A stretch of DNA of 64,000 bases from Novosphingobium sp. Rr 2-17 (GTDB lineage Bacteria; Pseudomonadota; Alphaproteobacteria; Sphingomonadales; Sphingomonadaceae), in contig NZ_AKFJ01000081.1 in the NCBI RefSeq assembly GCF_000272475.1, positions 62,001-126,000 on the forward strand, written 5' to 3'. Under the pieces are notes generated by a model. That model made no database searches and was not told the origin of the DNA. It worked only from the letters and a program-made list of their open reading frames with translations. The translations under genes and the position numbers were made by a program. Numbering within the stretch: the first letter of the stretch is position 1; the number at the start of each line of letters is the position of its first letter. This document shows positions 18,985 to 26,727 of the stretch, one piece after another.

Positions 18985-19866
18985 ATGCTGTCCTCGACCA
19001 CTTTCCCATCTCCTGGTTCGGCCCTCGGCCGGATCGTGCCATATGCGGCGCTGAGCGCCTCGATCCTGACATTCTGCCTTGGCACTTCTTTCGCCAAGCA
19101 GTTGTTTCCATTGGTCGGTGCGGAAGGAACGAGCGCATACCGCGTGGGCTTTGCCGCGATTATTCTGCTTGCGGTCGTCCGCCCTTGGCGATCATCCCTG
19201 ACCGGCCCGGATCTGCTGAAGATCATGCGCTACGGCGCGGCCTTGGGGACGATGAACCTCTGCTTTTACATGGCATTGCGGACCATCCCGCTCGGACTGG
19301 CAATCGCTATCGAGTTTCTTGGTCCGCTGACCGTATCGCTCGTCCATTCGCGCCGGCCGAGCCATTTCGCTCTGGTTGGAATAGCAGTGGTGGGACTGGT
19401 TCTATTGCTGCCATGGCGCCCTGGCGATCATGCGCTCGATCCGGTGGGGGTCATGTTCGCGCTGGGTGCCGCGCTATGCTGGGCGCTCTACATCATATTT
19501 GGCAAGAGAACCAAGCACTTGCCAGCGGGTCAAACTATCGCGCTGGGGATGACGGCAGCGGCGATGGTGGTGGTGCCGATCGGCATTCACGAGGCCGGCG
19601 CGACGTTGCTGACACCGGCATGGCTCGGGATGGGACTGATCGCGGCGCTGCTGTCCAGCGCGATACCGTATTCGCTAGAGATGGTTGCTCTCAGGCGTAT
19701 CCCGGAGAACAGCCTCGGCGTGCTGCTGAGCATCGAGCCGGCAGTCGGAGCGGTTGCTGGTGCCGCGCTGCTCGGCGAGTATTTAAGTGGCTGGCAATGG
19801 TTGGCTATCGCACTCATCATCGGTGCATCGATCGGCATGATTGTCACGACGCACCCTCGATCGTAA
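18985..19866 (+). CDS. RhtA-like EamA exporter (threonine/homoserine efflux type)
   Basis: 293 residues with ten membrane helices and two EamA repeats. Segments such as GTSFAKQLFPLVGAEGTSAYRVGFA, FYMALRTIPLGLAIAIEFLGPL and the C-terminal SSAIPYSLEMVALRRIPENS are characteristic of the RhtA/YddG branch that exports threonine, homoserine or aromatic amino acids. It is divergent from an Lrp/AsnC regulator, supporting amino-acid efflux. The 3' end overlaps the opposite-strand MarR-GNAT gene by 23 bases. The precise substrate is inferred only from family resemblance. Confidence 0.83.
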   Translation: MLSSTTFPSPGSALGRIVPYAALSASILTFCLGTSFAKQLFPLVGAEGTSAYRVGFAAIILLAVVRPWRSSLTGPDLLKIMRYGAALGTMNLCFYMALRTIPLGLAIAIEFLGPLTVSLVHSRRPSHFALVGIAVVGLVLLLPWRPGDHALDPVGVMFALGAALCWALYIIFGKRTKHLPAGQTIALGMTAAAMVVVPIGIHEAGATLLTPAWLGMGLIAALLSSAIPYSLEMVALRRIPENSLGVLLSIEPAVGAVAGAALLGEYLSGWQWLAIALIIGASIGMIVTTHPRS

Positions 19867-20836
19867 GCGCAGCCTTGTCGACCGCGGGATTGGCACGGTA
19901 GCGCATGGCGACATCGCACCTGGCGTAGCGTGCGCCGTAGTCGGCCATGATCCCAGCGTCGTGCTCAAACCCCAGCTTTTGATACAGGTGGATCGCCGAG
20001 GCACATCGATGGTTGGTCAGAAGATAAAGAGGATCGGCTCCCAGTGAGCTCGCCTTTTCAATCATGGCATTCAACAAGAATTCACCGGCTTTAAGCCCTC
20101 GCGCCGACTTACGAACGCCCATCTTGGTCAACTCGAAGCCGGTTGCGCTCGTTTTTTGCAGCGCGCAGGTGCCGACGATCCCGATTCCCTTAGCTTCAAC
20201 GAACAGGATCGCACCGCCAGCCTCGATGATCTTTTCGCGCGGGTTTTCCAAGGTTTGCCGATCCGTATCCTCCATGCGAAACATCGAGGTGATCCACTCG
20301 GCATTTATATCGTGAAACAGCGGCGCGAGCTCATCGGTAAACTCGTGGATGGAGAGAAGTTCTGGTTTGGCATGGGCAGCCAGATGATCGAGGGGCGTCG
20401 CTGCCAGCGCGTCTTCCACCTCGGCGATCATTGCCAGAAAGGCATCGGCGCGCCCGGCCAACAATGTATCAACGGCTTCGGTGACTTGTGGCCATACATA
20501 TAGCTTCGCCCGGGCCATCGCGGCAGCACCATCTTTGGTAAGCGATATGGTTCGTTGCCGTTGATCGCTGCCGGTCTCGGCTTGGGCTAAGCCCATGTCG
20601 ATCAATTGGCCGACGCCCCGCGTCACCCCCGGCTGGCTGATTTCGAGAGCCTGCACCAGTTGGCCGATCGTCATCGCCTGACCATCCAGCGCCGCGAGCA
20701 GGGGCATGTGCGCCGGTTGTACTTTAAGACCTGCACCGGAGATCACGCGCGCTGCGCCGGCTTGCATCCGTTCCCCCAGCCTTTTGAGCCGGCTTCCCAG
20801 GAAAACCCGGCCCATATCACGCAGTACATCGCTCAT
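19844..20836 (-). CDS. MarR-type regulator fused to GNAT acetyltransferase
   Basis: 330-residue two-domain protein. The N-terminal half (about 20-140) is a MarR winged helix (MTIGQLVQALEISQPGVTRG, then the wing QRQRTISLTKDGAAAM). The C-terminal half (about 165-310) is a GNAT domain with the acetyl-CoA loop KSARGLKAGEFLLNAMIEKA and LYQKLGFEHD. Such fusions are common in proteobacteria and are thought to couple ligand-dependent DNA binding with acetylation of an amine. An in-frame extension upstream is rejected because it crosses the promoter dyad; GAGAGA precedes 20836. It is divergent from another GNAT gene. Confidence 0.85.
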   Translation of the reverse strand: MSDVLRDMGRVFLGSRLKRLGERMQAGAARVISGAGLKVQPAHMPLLAALDGQAMTIGQLVQALEISQPGVTRGVGQLIDMGLAQAETGSDQRQRTISLTKDGAAAMARAKLYVWPQVTEAVDTLLAGRADAFLAMIAEVEDALAATPLDHLAAHAKPELLSIHEFTDELAPLFHDINAEWITSMFRMEDTDRQTLENPREKIIEAGGAILFVEAKGIGIVGTCALQKTSATGFELTKMGVRKSARGLKAGEFLLNAMIEKASSLGADPLYLLTNHRCASAIHLYQKLGFEHDAGIMADYGARYARCDVAMRYRANPAVDKAALTIEGAS

Positions 20837-20855
20837 TTCAGATCTCTCATAGCTT

Positions 20856-20877
20856 GATATATATCGCGTTATATACC
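20856..20877. promoter_or_regulatory. AT-rich dyad between MarR-GNAT and GNAT genes
   Basis: The stretch GATATATATCGCGTTATATACC contains TATATA arms flanking a CG-rich centre (TATATA-TCGCGT-TATATA). It lies 20 bp before the MarR-GNAT start and 83 bp before the divergent GNAT, a suitable operator for both. Confidence 0.45.
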
Positions 20878-20959
20878 ATGATGAAATGAGATGATAGAGG
20901 GCAAGCGTCCGGCTTGCCTTAGTATTGAGGGCGCCACGTATGGGACCATGGGAGGGCAA

Positions 20960-21481
20960 ATGTATGAGCGCGAGCCGGTTGCTCACGACGATCCTTACCC
21001 GGCCAAACGGTGCCGCATGACGATCATCAGGAACGCCGTGTTTCCCCAAGACGCGTCGGCGGTGTTGGCCATCTGGCAAGAGTATGTCGCCAGCCCCAGC
21101 GTCAGCCTCGATTATCAAGGCTATCAAGCGGAGTTCGCAAACTTGCCTGGAAAGTATGCACCACCTGCCGGATGCCTGTTATTGGCAGATCGCAGCGGAG
21201 AAATCGACGGCTGCATATCGTTTCGTAAAGTAAGCGCCAGTATTTGCGAGATGAAGCGATTGTATGTTCGTCCGCGCGGGAGAGGGAACCGTTTGGGCTA
21301 TCGCTTGATCGAGCAGTTGATCGCGCAAGCGCGAGCAGCCGGCTATCTGGAAATGAGGCTCGACGTTTTGGAAGAGTTTGCGCAGGCGCGGACGCTCTAC
21401 GAAGCGTTCGGCTTCGCGCCTGCTGATCCAGTATCGTTCAACCCGCTTCCCGGCACCGCCTTCCTCGGACTGCGTCTTTGA
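20960..21481 (+). CDS. GNAT-family N-acetyltransferase
   Basis: 173-residue acetyl-CoA-dependent transferase with the GNAT core: the strand ICEMKRLYVRPRGRGNRLGY carries the R/Q-x-x-G-x-G/A acetyl-CoA pocket, and the end ARTLYEAFGF is the family's C-terminal signature. The start at 20960 is chosen for the GGGAGGG site at 20950-20955. A longer frame from 20891 would overlap the operator region. It is divergent from the MarR-GNAT gene. The acceptor amine is unknown. Sequence resembles the many small GNATs that modify free amino acids or antibiotics. Confidence 0.78.
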   Translation: MYEREPVAHDDPYPAKRCRMTIIRNAVFPQDASAVLAIWQEYVASPSVSLDYQGYQAEFANLPGKYAPPAGCLLLADRSGEIDGCISFRKVSASICEMKRLYVRPRGRGNRLGYRLIEQLIAQARAAGYLEMRLDVLEEFAQARTLYEAFGFAPADPVSFNPLPGTAFLGLRL

Positions 21482-21501
21482 TCGCGGAGGGAGGCTGAAA
21501 G

Positions 21502-22416
21502 TTACCCGTGACCGCTGTGCGCCGCATTGCCATCTTGAATGTTGCGGGCCATTTGGACGCGCAGCCATTCGACGAACGTATCCTTACGCGGATCGCTTTC
21601 CAGCCTTGTCGGCGATAGCGCGACGTATTTGGTCCCATCGCCGATGAATCCATACGGTGCTTTCAAGCGCCCAAGATGGAGATCGCGGGCGACCATATGC
21701 ACCGATGCCAGGGCGAACCCCTGACCGGCTTCCGCGGCCTGGATCGCCAGATAATGGTGCTCGTACAAGACGTCGTGTTTCGCCTTTAAGGGTGTGGCGG
21801 CTCGCTTCTTCCAATCGCGCCACGCCTTGGGGCGCGTTGCAGCGTGAAGGAGATCGGGTTTTCCGGTGGCTGCCCTCTGGTCGTCCAGGAATGATGGCGA
21901 GGCGACCGGCCCCATCTCCTCCTCTGCAAGATCGGCGACGAAAAGCGAATGGTCGATCAGGAAGTCGTTGCGGCGAATGGCGAGATCGACGTGATCGCGT
22001 GAGAAATCAACCGGGCCCCCAGCCGCCATGTAGCGAACATCCAACCCGGTCTGTCGCTCCAATTGAGATATGGAGGGGATCAGCAGCTTCAGGCAAAGCG
22101 TGGGTTCGCACGATACGATGAGCGGCCTGGGCCCGCTATGCGCCCGAAAGTCCTGAAACGTGCCCTCGATCTCGACGAATATCTCACTGAGCCTGGTGCT
22201 AAGCCATTTCCCTCTATCGTTGAGGTGAACCCCCCGGTTTCGTCGCTCGAACAGCGGTTCGCCCAGTTCCGCTTCCAGCGCCCGGACTTGCCGGCTGACC
22301 GCGCCGTGCGTGACGTTCAGCTCTTCAGCGGCGCGCAGCAGATTTTGATGCCGGGCAGCCACTTCGAACACCCGCAGGGTGCTGAGTTGCGGCAATCTGC
22401 GGGGTGGAACGGCCAT
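21502..22416 (-). CDS. LysR-family transcriptional regulator (GcvA/ArgP-like)
   Basis: 304 residues. The N-terminal HTH (LRVFEVAARHQNLLRAAEEL, then GAVSRQVRALE) and the effector-binding domain (about 95-290) are typical of LysR proteins of the GcvA branch. It is divergent from a LysE exporter, the arrangement seen in ArgP/ArgO and LysG/LysE, where the regulator senses a basic amino acid and activates efflux. A perfect 12-bp inverted repeat directly abuts the start codon (22417-22451) and is its likely binding site. The ligand is inferred, not shown. Confidence 0.87.
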   Translation of the reverse strand: MAVPPRRLPQLSTLRVFEVAARHQNLLRAAEELNVTHGAVSRQVRALEAELGEPLFERRNRGVHLNDRGKWLSTRLSEIFVEIEGTFQDFRAHSGPRPLIVSCEPTLCLKLLIPSISQLERQTGLDVRYMAAGGPVDFSRDHVDLAIRRNDFLIDHSLFVADLAEEEMGPVASPSFLDDQRAATGKPDLLHAATRPKAWRDWKKRAATPLKAKHDVLYEHHYLAIQAAEAGQGFALASVHMVARDLHLGRLKAPYGFIGDGTKYVALSPTRLESDPRKDTFVEWLRVQMARNIQDGNAAHSGHG

Positions 22417-22451
22417 ACATAAACCTGTAAGTATTTCTCACAGGTTTATGT
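22417..22451. promoter_or_regulatory. Candidate LysR binding site: perfect 12-bp inverted repeat
   Basis: ACATAAACCTGT (22417-22428) and ACAGGTTTATGT (22440-22451) are exact inverted copies around an 11-nt spacer. The left arm touches the lysR start codon at 22416, so binding could also repress lysR. The lysE start is about 94 bp to the right, in range for activation. Confidence 0.65.
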
Positions 22452-22544
22452 CGAAAAGGTTCGATTTTCAACGTCGGCGTCGCCTGCGAATTAGCAGGTG
22501 CCCGCCTTCTCAAAGGGAGGATAGGCAGGGCGAGGAGATATCAG

Positions 22545-23186
22545 TTGAGCGGCCCAATGGATCAACTTCCCCTTATCTTCGGGATCACCTTGCTAGCGGT
22601 CGTAAGCCCAGGTGCGGATTTCGCCATGATATCGCGCAACAGCTTTCTGTATGGGCGACGGGCCGGGGTCTTGGCCGCTGTCGGCATCGGGATATCATGC
22701 TGGTTTCACGTCTTTTATGCGATCTTCGGCCTGGCGATCATCCAGCGGCTGTTCCCGCATATCCTGGACGTCATCAAAATCGCCGGGGCTGGCTACCTTA
22801 TCTATGTCGGTGCGACGACTGCGTTGGCACGGGCTAAGACGGTAGGGGCCGATGACGTGCCCGGAGGGCAGACGGCGGTGCGGGCGATCACGGCTGGCAT
22901 CCTGACGAACGGGCTCAACCCGAAGACGGCGGTGTTCGTGATAAGCCTTTACACCCAGATCATCGGGCCGGGCCGGTCGATCGCGTTTCAACTGGGCTGC
23001 GGACTGTTCATCTCGCTTGCGCACCTGATCTGGTTTGCGGGCGTTGCATCGTTTCTGTCCCAGCCTGCGATCCGCCTCAAAGTTTTGGCCAACCAGCGCG
23101 TTTTCAACGGATTGATCGGCGCCGTACTTGTCATGCTTGGCATCGCCTTGGTGCTGTTCGACGTGTCTCAAAGCAGCCTGCTATGA
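22545..23186 (+). CDS. LysE/RhtB-family amino-acid exporter
   Basis: 213 residues, six predicted helices. The N-terminal LLAVVSPGADFAMISRNSF is the LysE/RhtB signature, and AGAGYLIYVGATTAL and GLNPKTAVFVISL match the later conserved segments. TTG at 22545 is chosen because GAGGAGA lies 6 nt upstream; an ATG at 22557 is a second possibility. It is divergent from a LysR regulator with a strong dyad between them, so export of an amino acid (basic, or threonine/homoserine type) under LysR control is likely. A second LysE-type gene at 61008 is unrelated in context. Confidence 0.86.
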   Translation: MSGPMDQLPLIFGITLLAVVSPGADFAMISRNSFLYGRRAGVLAAVGIGISCWFHVFYAIFGLAIIQRLFPHILDVIKIAGAGYLIYVGATTALARAKTVGADDVPGGQTAVRAITAGILTNGLNPKTAVFVISLYTQIIGPGRSIAFQLGCGLFISLAHLIWFAGVASFLSQPAIRLKVLANQRVFNGLIGAVLVMLGIALVLFDVSQSSLL

Positions 23187-23204
23187 GGCTGACGACGCAC
23201 GTTG

Positions 23205-23855
23205 TTACTGATCGGGCAACTCGAACATGGGAATAGTATCCGTCTCGGCTGCCCCTAGCGCTAACCATTCCGCGACGAGCGGATGATCCAAGAGCATCTG
23301 GTAATAGGGTAAAGCATCCGGTGTCACGGTAACGACGTATGTCTGGAACCGCGCCGCCACGGGTGCAAACATGATATCCGCCGCGCAAAACTCGCCGAAC
23401 AGCCATGGTCCTTCAGGGTGTCTCCCTGCAGTCGCCCAGATCTTACAGACCCGTCCGATATCCGCCCGTACCGCCGCATCCATTTGAGCCCGTCGATTTC
23501 TGCCACGCGTATTGACGGGCATGGCGTTGCGCAGGGGGTTCAGGCTTGAATGGACTTCACCTGCATAGCTTCGAGCGCGCGCGCGCCGCGTGGGATCAGC
23601 GGGCCAGATTTGAGAGTATTGCTCAAACAGTGTCTCTGTGATGGCAAGGGTATCCCAAATCGGGTGTCCGTCAGCAAGGAGTACCGGCACCAGCCCCGTC
23701 TCTCCGCCCAAGTTCCTTACCGCGTCCTGTGAATTTTCCCGGTAGAGTGGTATGACGATTTCTTCGAACGGCATTTTGGCCAGCCGCAACAGCAACCACG
23801 CACGCATCGACCAGGACGAGTAGTTCTTGTTACCGATAATCAGGGTGCAACCCAT
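23205..23855 (-). CDS. Glutathione S-transferase
   Basis: About 216 residues. The thioredoxin-like N-terminal domain begins TLIIGNKNYSSWSMRAW, with NYSSWSMR as the catalytic-serine loop of a class common in alphaproteobacteria. GLVPVLLADG follows as the cis-Pro segment, and ITETLFEQYS closes domain one. The C-terminal helical domain starts near residue 85. ATG 23855 is used; a TTG 15 nt upstream is possible. It is convergent with lysE and not clearly tied to its neighbours. Substrate unknown. Confidence 0.83.
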   Translation of the reverse strand: MGCTLIIGNKNYSSWSMRAWLLLRLAKMPFEEIVIPLYRENSQDAVRNLGGETGLVPVLLADGHPIWDTLAITETLFEQYSQIWPADPTRRARARSYAGEVHSSLNPLRNAMPVNTRGRNRRAQMDAAVRADIGRVCKIWATAGRHPEGPWLFGEFCAADIMFAPVAARFQTYVVTVTPDALPYYQMLLDHPLVAEWLALGAAETDTIPMFELPDQ

Positions 23856-23921
23856 CGTCCATCGATCCAATAGCGTGCGTTGACTGCCGCTAAATGACCA
23901 TTTTGATTACGGCGCCGTCGC

Positions 23922-24290
23922 TTATTTGAGCGACAGCAGGTAATCTACCAGATCGTTTACTTTCTTGGGATCTGGCTGTCCGCCAAAAGTCATCTTGGTG
24001 CCCGGCACTTTGTGGGCGGGCGCCTTGATGAAGTCCGCCAGATTCTGCCGGTTCCAGGAAATTCCCGAGGCTTTCATGGCCGAAGAATAGACGAAGCCCG
24101 GCGCCGTGCCTGCCTTGCGTTTGCTGACGCCGAACAGATTGGGGCCGATCTTGGGTTTGTCTCCGGGGTTTGCGGAATGGCACACAGCGCATGTTGCAAA
24201 GGCTGCAGGCGGAACAGCGGCGTTCGCGTTGGCCGGGGCAAGCAAGACAAACGAACCCATCAGGAGTGTAACTTTGAAATTGATAGCCAT
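23922..24290 (-). CDS. Class I cytochrome c (c2/c550-like), periplasmic
   Basis: 122 residues: signal peptide (KVTLLMGSFVLLAPANANA) followed by a single-heme domain with CAVCH at residues 34-38. The distal ligand is likely the methionine in VPGTKMTF, the classical c2-type TKM signature, and KIGPNLFGV is the GPNL motif typical of mitochondrial-like cytochrome c. It ends the minus-strand operon of another cytochrome, an amine oxidase and this gene, 125 bp downstream of the oxidase. It is probably a soluble electron shuttle from the flavoenzyme to a terminal oxidase. That link is inferred from context. Confidence 0.9.
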   Translation of the reverse strand: MAINFKVTLLMGSFVLLAPANANAAVPPAAFATCAVCHSANPGDKPKIGPNLFGVSKRKAGTAPGFVYSSAMKASGISWNRQNLADFIKAPAHKVPGTKMTFGGQPDPKKVNDLVDYLLSLK

Positions 24291-24415
24291 TTCTTTGCCT
24301 TCCTTGTCGCAAGGCTAGCGACACCGAATTTCGGTTTGAACAACGCACTCGTACCCGGCTTGGCAACCGATGCCGGCGTGGGGCGGCACGAGCGACGCGC
24401 CACCCCCGCACCCCG

Positions 24416-26014
24416 TCAGGCCGATAGCGCGCGCTTGTGCAGGCGCTGGATCGCGTCGAGCGCAGAGAGCAGCGCCCCTTCCTGCCAGCAGCCGTAATAC
24501 GAGACGTGTTCACCGGCGAGAACGATGCGGTTATCGATCGAAGCCAGGTCCTGGTAGTGGGCGGCGCGGGTTTTGTCGGTCCAATCGGCGCAGCAGCCAA
24601 TGATCCAGTCCTGGCGGCTCCAGGCCATCGAGACGCCATTCATGAAGTTTGCTTGATAGTCTTCCGGATGGAAAACCGAGCCCTGCTTCAATACCGCCGC
24701 GATGCGGTCTTGCGGTGACATTCCAGCGAGCATGTAGGCCGGAAGGCCAAAGGAATAGGCGCCGAGCAGGACTGCCGGACCTTTACCGAAGAAATTGCTG
24801 TTGGGATAGGAGATCAGCGTCATCGGCTGGTCGGTGAAGCTATGACCGCCATATATGTGGTCCTTCTCCTCCCAGAAGCGGGTCTTCATTTCCAGCCCGA
24901 CCTTAACCGAACTGTTGTAGGGCAGGGCGGTGATTGCCGCCTTCTTGGCGTCCGATACCTGGATATCGATCTGTGACAGCACGCTCGCCGGGATCGTGCA
25001 GACCATGAAGTCGGCATGGCTGGTTCCGCTTTGGCCGGTCTTGCTGTCTGTCCAGGTGGCCGTGACGCCTTTATCGTCCTGGGCGATCTTGGTGACCTTA
25101 GTGTTCAGGCGGACTAGGTGTCCGACCTGCTTGGCGAACGCATCACCGACTTTGCCCATGCCGCCCTTGGGCTGGAACATCGCCTGCTGCATCACATATT
25201 CGAGGTAGAAGCCGATCTGCGTCCACACCTGGCTGTCCAGGACGTCGGACAAGCTGTTGATCTTCGAAGGGATCGGCGCGCCATTCACACCGCCGCCGGG
25301 TGCTTGCCCCCCGTCATAGCCACGCAGCGATGACACTTCCAGGTTGCTGCCATAGCCGAAGTTCTTGTCCAGCACGCCCCATTCGCGCATCGCTTCGAGC
25401 AGTTTTTCCTTGTCTTCCTTGCTCACCGCCGTGTCGAGCGCGCCGGCGTTGAGCGCCTTGCTCATCAATTCGGCGACATGGCCTTGGTAATCGACCACGA
25501 GTTCGCGGTGGCGCTGGGGCTTGCCGCCAAACGCCTTCTGGCGGTGGATGAAGGCATTGTTGTTGATCTGGATGAAGGGCTCCAGCTCGACGCCGAACTG
25601 CTGGCAATAATGCAGGATGGTGCGATGGTGATAGGGAATGCGCCACGGGCCGGGGTTAAGGTAGTTGCCCGGCGCAAAGCCGACGGTCTGCTTGGCGCCG
25701 CCGATTTCGGTGACCGTGTCGCCGCCGCGCAAGGTCCAGTTGCGACCGCCGGTGCGGTTCTGGAACTCCAGGATCTGCACTTTGTAGCCGGCCTTCATCA
25801 GCTCATAGGCCGAAAGCATGCCGGCAAGCCCTGCGCCCAGCACCAGTACCGAGGCTCCGGTGCGGGTGCCCGACAGCTTTGGCGGTCCGGTGAATTGCGT
25901 GTCCGCCGCGTGGCCTATCGCGGTCATCGCCTGGTACATCGCCAATCCGCCGCCAGCCTTGCCGATCGTGCTCAGCAGCGAACGCCGGGTCTGCGGCGTG
26001 AAATCATTCAGCAT
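24416..26014 (-). CDS. Flavin-containing amine oxidase (monoamine oxidase family), Tat-exported
   Basis: 532 residues. The N-terminus has a twin-arginine signal (TRRSLLS, then the hydrophobic stretch KAGGGLAMYQAM), so the folded FAD protein is probably exported. The dinucleotide-binding motif VLVLGAGLAGMLSAYEL and the second FAD strand FQNRTGGRNWTLRGG are clear, and the C-terminal FAD segment is LAGEHVSYYGCWQEGALLSA. The family oxidises amines to imines. Flanking c-type cytochromes and a divergent exported RidA suggest a periplasmic dehydrogenase feeding the respiratory chain, as for the nicotine oxidoreductase NicA2 with its cytochrome CycN. The actual amine is unknown. Confidence 0.9.
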   Translation of the reverse strand: MLNDFTPQTRRSLLSTIGKAGGGLAMYQAMTAIGHAADTQFTGPPKLSGTRTGASVLVLGAGLAGMLSAYELMKAGYKVQILEFQNRTGGRNWTLRGGDTVTEIGGAKQTVGFAPGNYLNPGPWRIPYHHRTILHYCQQFGVELEPFIQINNNAFIHRQKAFGGKPQRHRELVVDYQGHVAELMSKALNAGALDTAVSKEDKEKLLEAMREWGVLDKNFGYGSNLEVSSLRGYDGGQAPGGGVNGAPIPSKINSLSDVLDSQVWTQIGFYLEYVMQQAMFQPKGGMGKVGDAFAKQVGHLVRLNTKVTKIAQDDKGVTATWTDSKTGQSGTSHADFMVCTIPASVLSQIDIQVSDAKKAAITALPYNSSVKVGLEMKTRFWEEKDHIYGGHSFTDQPMTLISYPNSNFFGKGPAVLLGAYSFGLPAYMLAGMSPQDRIAAVLKQGSVFHPEDYQANFMNGVSMAWSRQDWIIGCCADWTDKTRAAHYQDLASIDNRIVLAGEHVSYYGCWQEGALLSALDAIQRLHKRALSA

Positions 26015-26032
26015 CTGCTATTTCCTTCTGAA

Positions 26033-26506
26033 TCAGTGCGCGCAGGTATTGCAGTCGGACTTTGAGACGGGGCCGCCAGCCAGTGCCTTGACGTCGGCCT
26101 CGCTGATCGGGATGGGATCGTTGTTGTAGTGGCCGCGCACGTACGTGAGCACTTCGGCGATCTGCGCGTCGGTGAGCAGCCCGGCAAAGCGAGGCATGCC
26201 GCCTCTGCCCGCAGCGACGGTGGTTATGGCAAAGGCCTTGTCGGCCATGCGGGGGTTACCGGCCAAGGCTGGCACGCCGGTTCCGGCTCCGGTGCCGCCC
26301 TTGCCATCGGGCATGTGACAGGCCTGGCAGATCTGCTCGTAGAGATCCTTCCCTTCGCCTGCCACTTCGAGACTGGTTTTGTTGCCCGGCGCGTCCTGGG
26401 CGACCGACGGCGAGGTCGCCAGCCCCGCGACTCCTGCGGCGATGGCGAGCAAGCCCCGGGCGCCGGTGACGGTGCGGCGGGGCATGGTGAACCGTAGTCG
26501 TTTCAA
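26033..26506 (-). CDS. c-type cytochrome, exported
   Basis: 157 residues. Signal-type N-terminus ending SVAQ, then a class I heme domain with CQACH at residues 60-64 and a probable axial methionine at 104 (GRGGMPRF). The extreme C-terminus has an extra CNTC pair that is not followed by His, so is not a second heme site as seen. First gene of the minus-strand operon, 18 bp before the amine oxidase. A TTG start with AAGGG 7 nt upstream is used; the ATG at 26485 is a shorter alternative without a ribosome site. It is likely the immediate electron acceptor of the flavoenzyme, by analogy to NicA2/CycN. Confidence 0.85.
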   Translation of the reverse strand: MKRLRFTMPRRTVTGARGLLAIAAGVAGLATSPSVAQDAPGNKTSLEVAGEGKDLYEQICQACHMPDGKGGTGAGTGVPALAGNPRMADKAFAITTVAAGRGGMPRFAGLLTDAQIAEVLTYVRGHYNNDPIPISEADVKALAGGPVSKSDCNTCAH

Positions 26507-26727
26507 GTTATGACCCTTTTTCGATTAGCGACATTTTATTTCTTATTAATTAATAGCATAAAAATTCTATATTCAATGAATATGAAATATAGGCTCGATA
26601 TTTATTTTGTTTACTTTGAAAAATCGCGTTGCTTTTAATAAGATTTGCCTAGATACTTGAATTCGGCACCATGCAATCTGCTGGGCTGAGCCGCGAACCG
26701 CGGCTTTGAGAACAAAGGAATGGTCGT
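26507..26727. promoter_or_regulatory. AT-rich divergent promoter region with 7-1-7 dyad
   Basis: Strikingly AT-rich for this genome, especially 26515-26640. It contains the perfect inverted repeat ATATTCA-A-TGAATAT (26569-26583) and a TTAATTAA tract. It separates the cytochrome/amine oxidase operon from ridA, and so may carry shared control. Confidence 0.5.
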
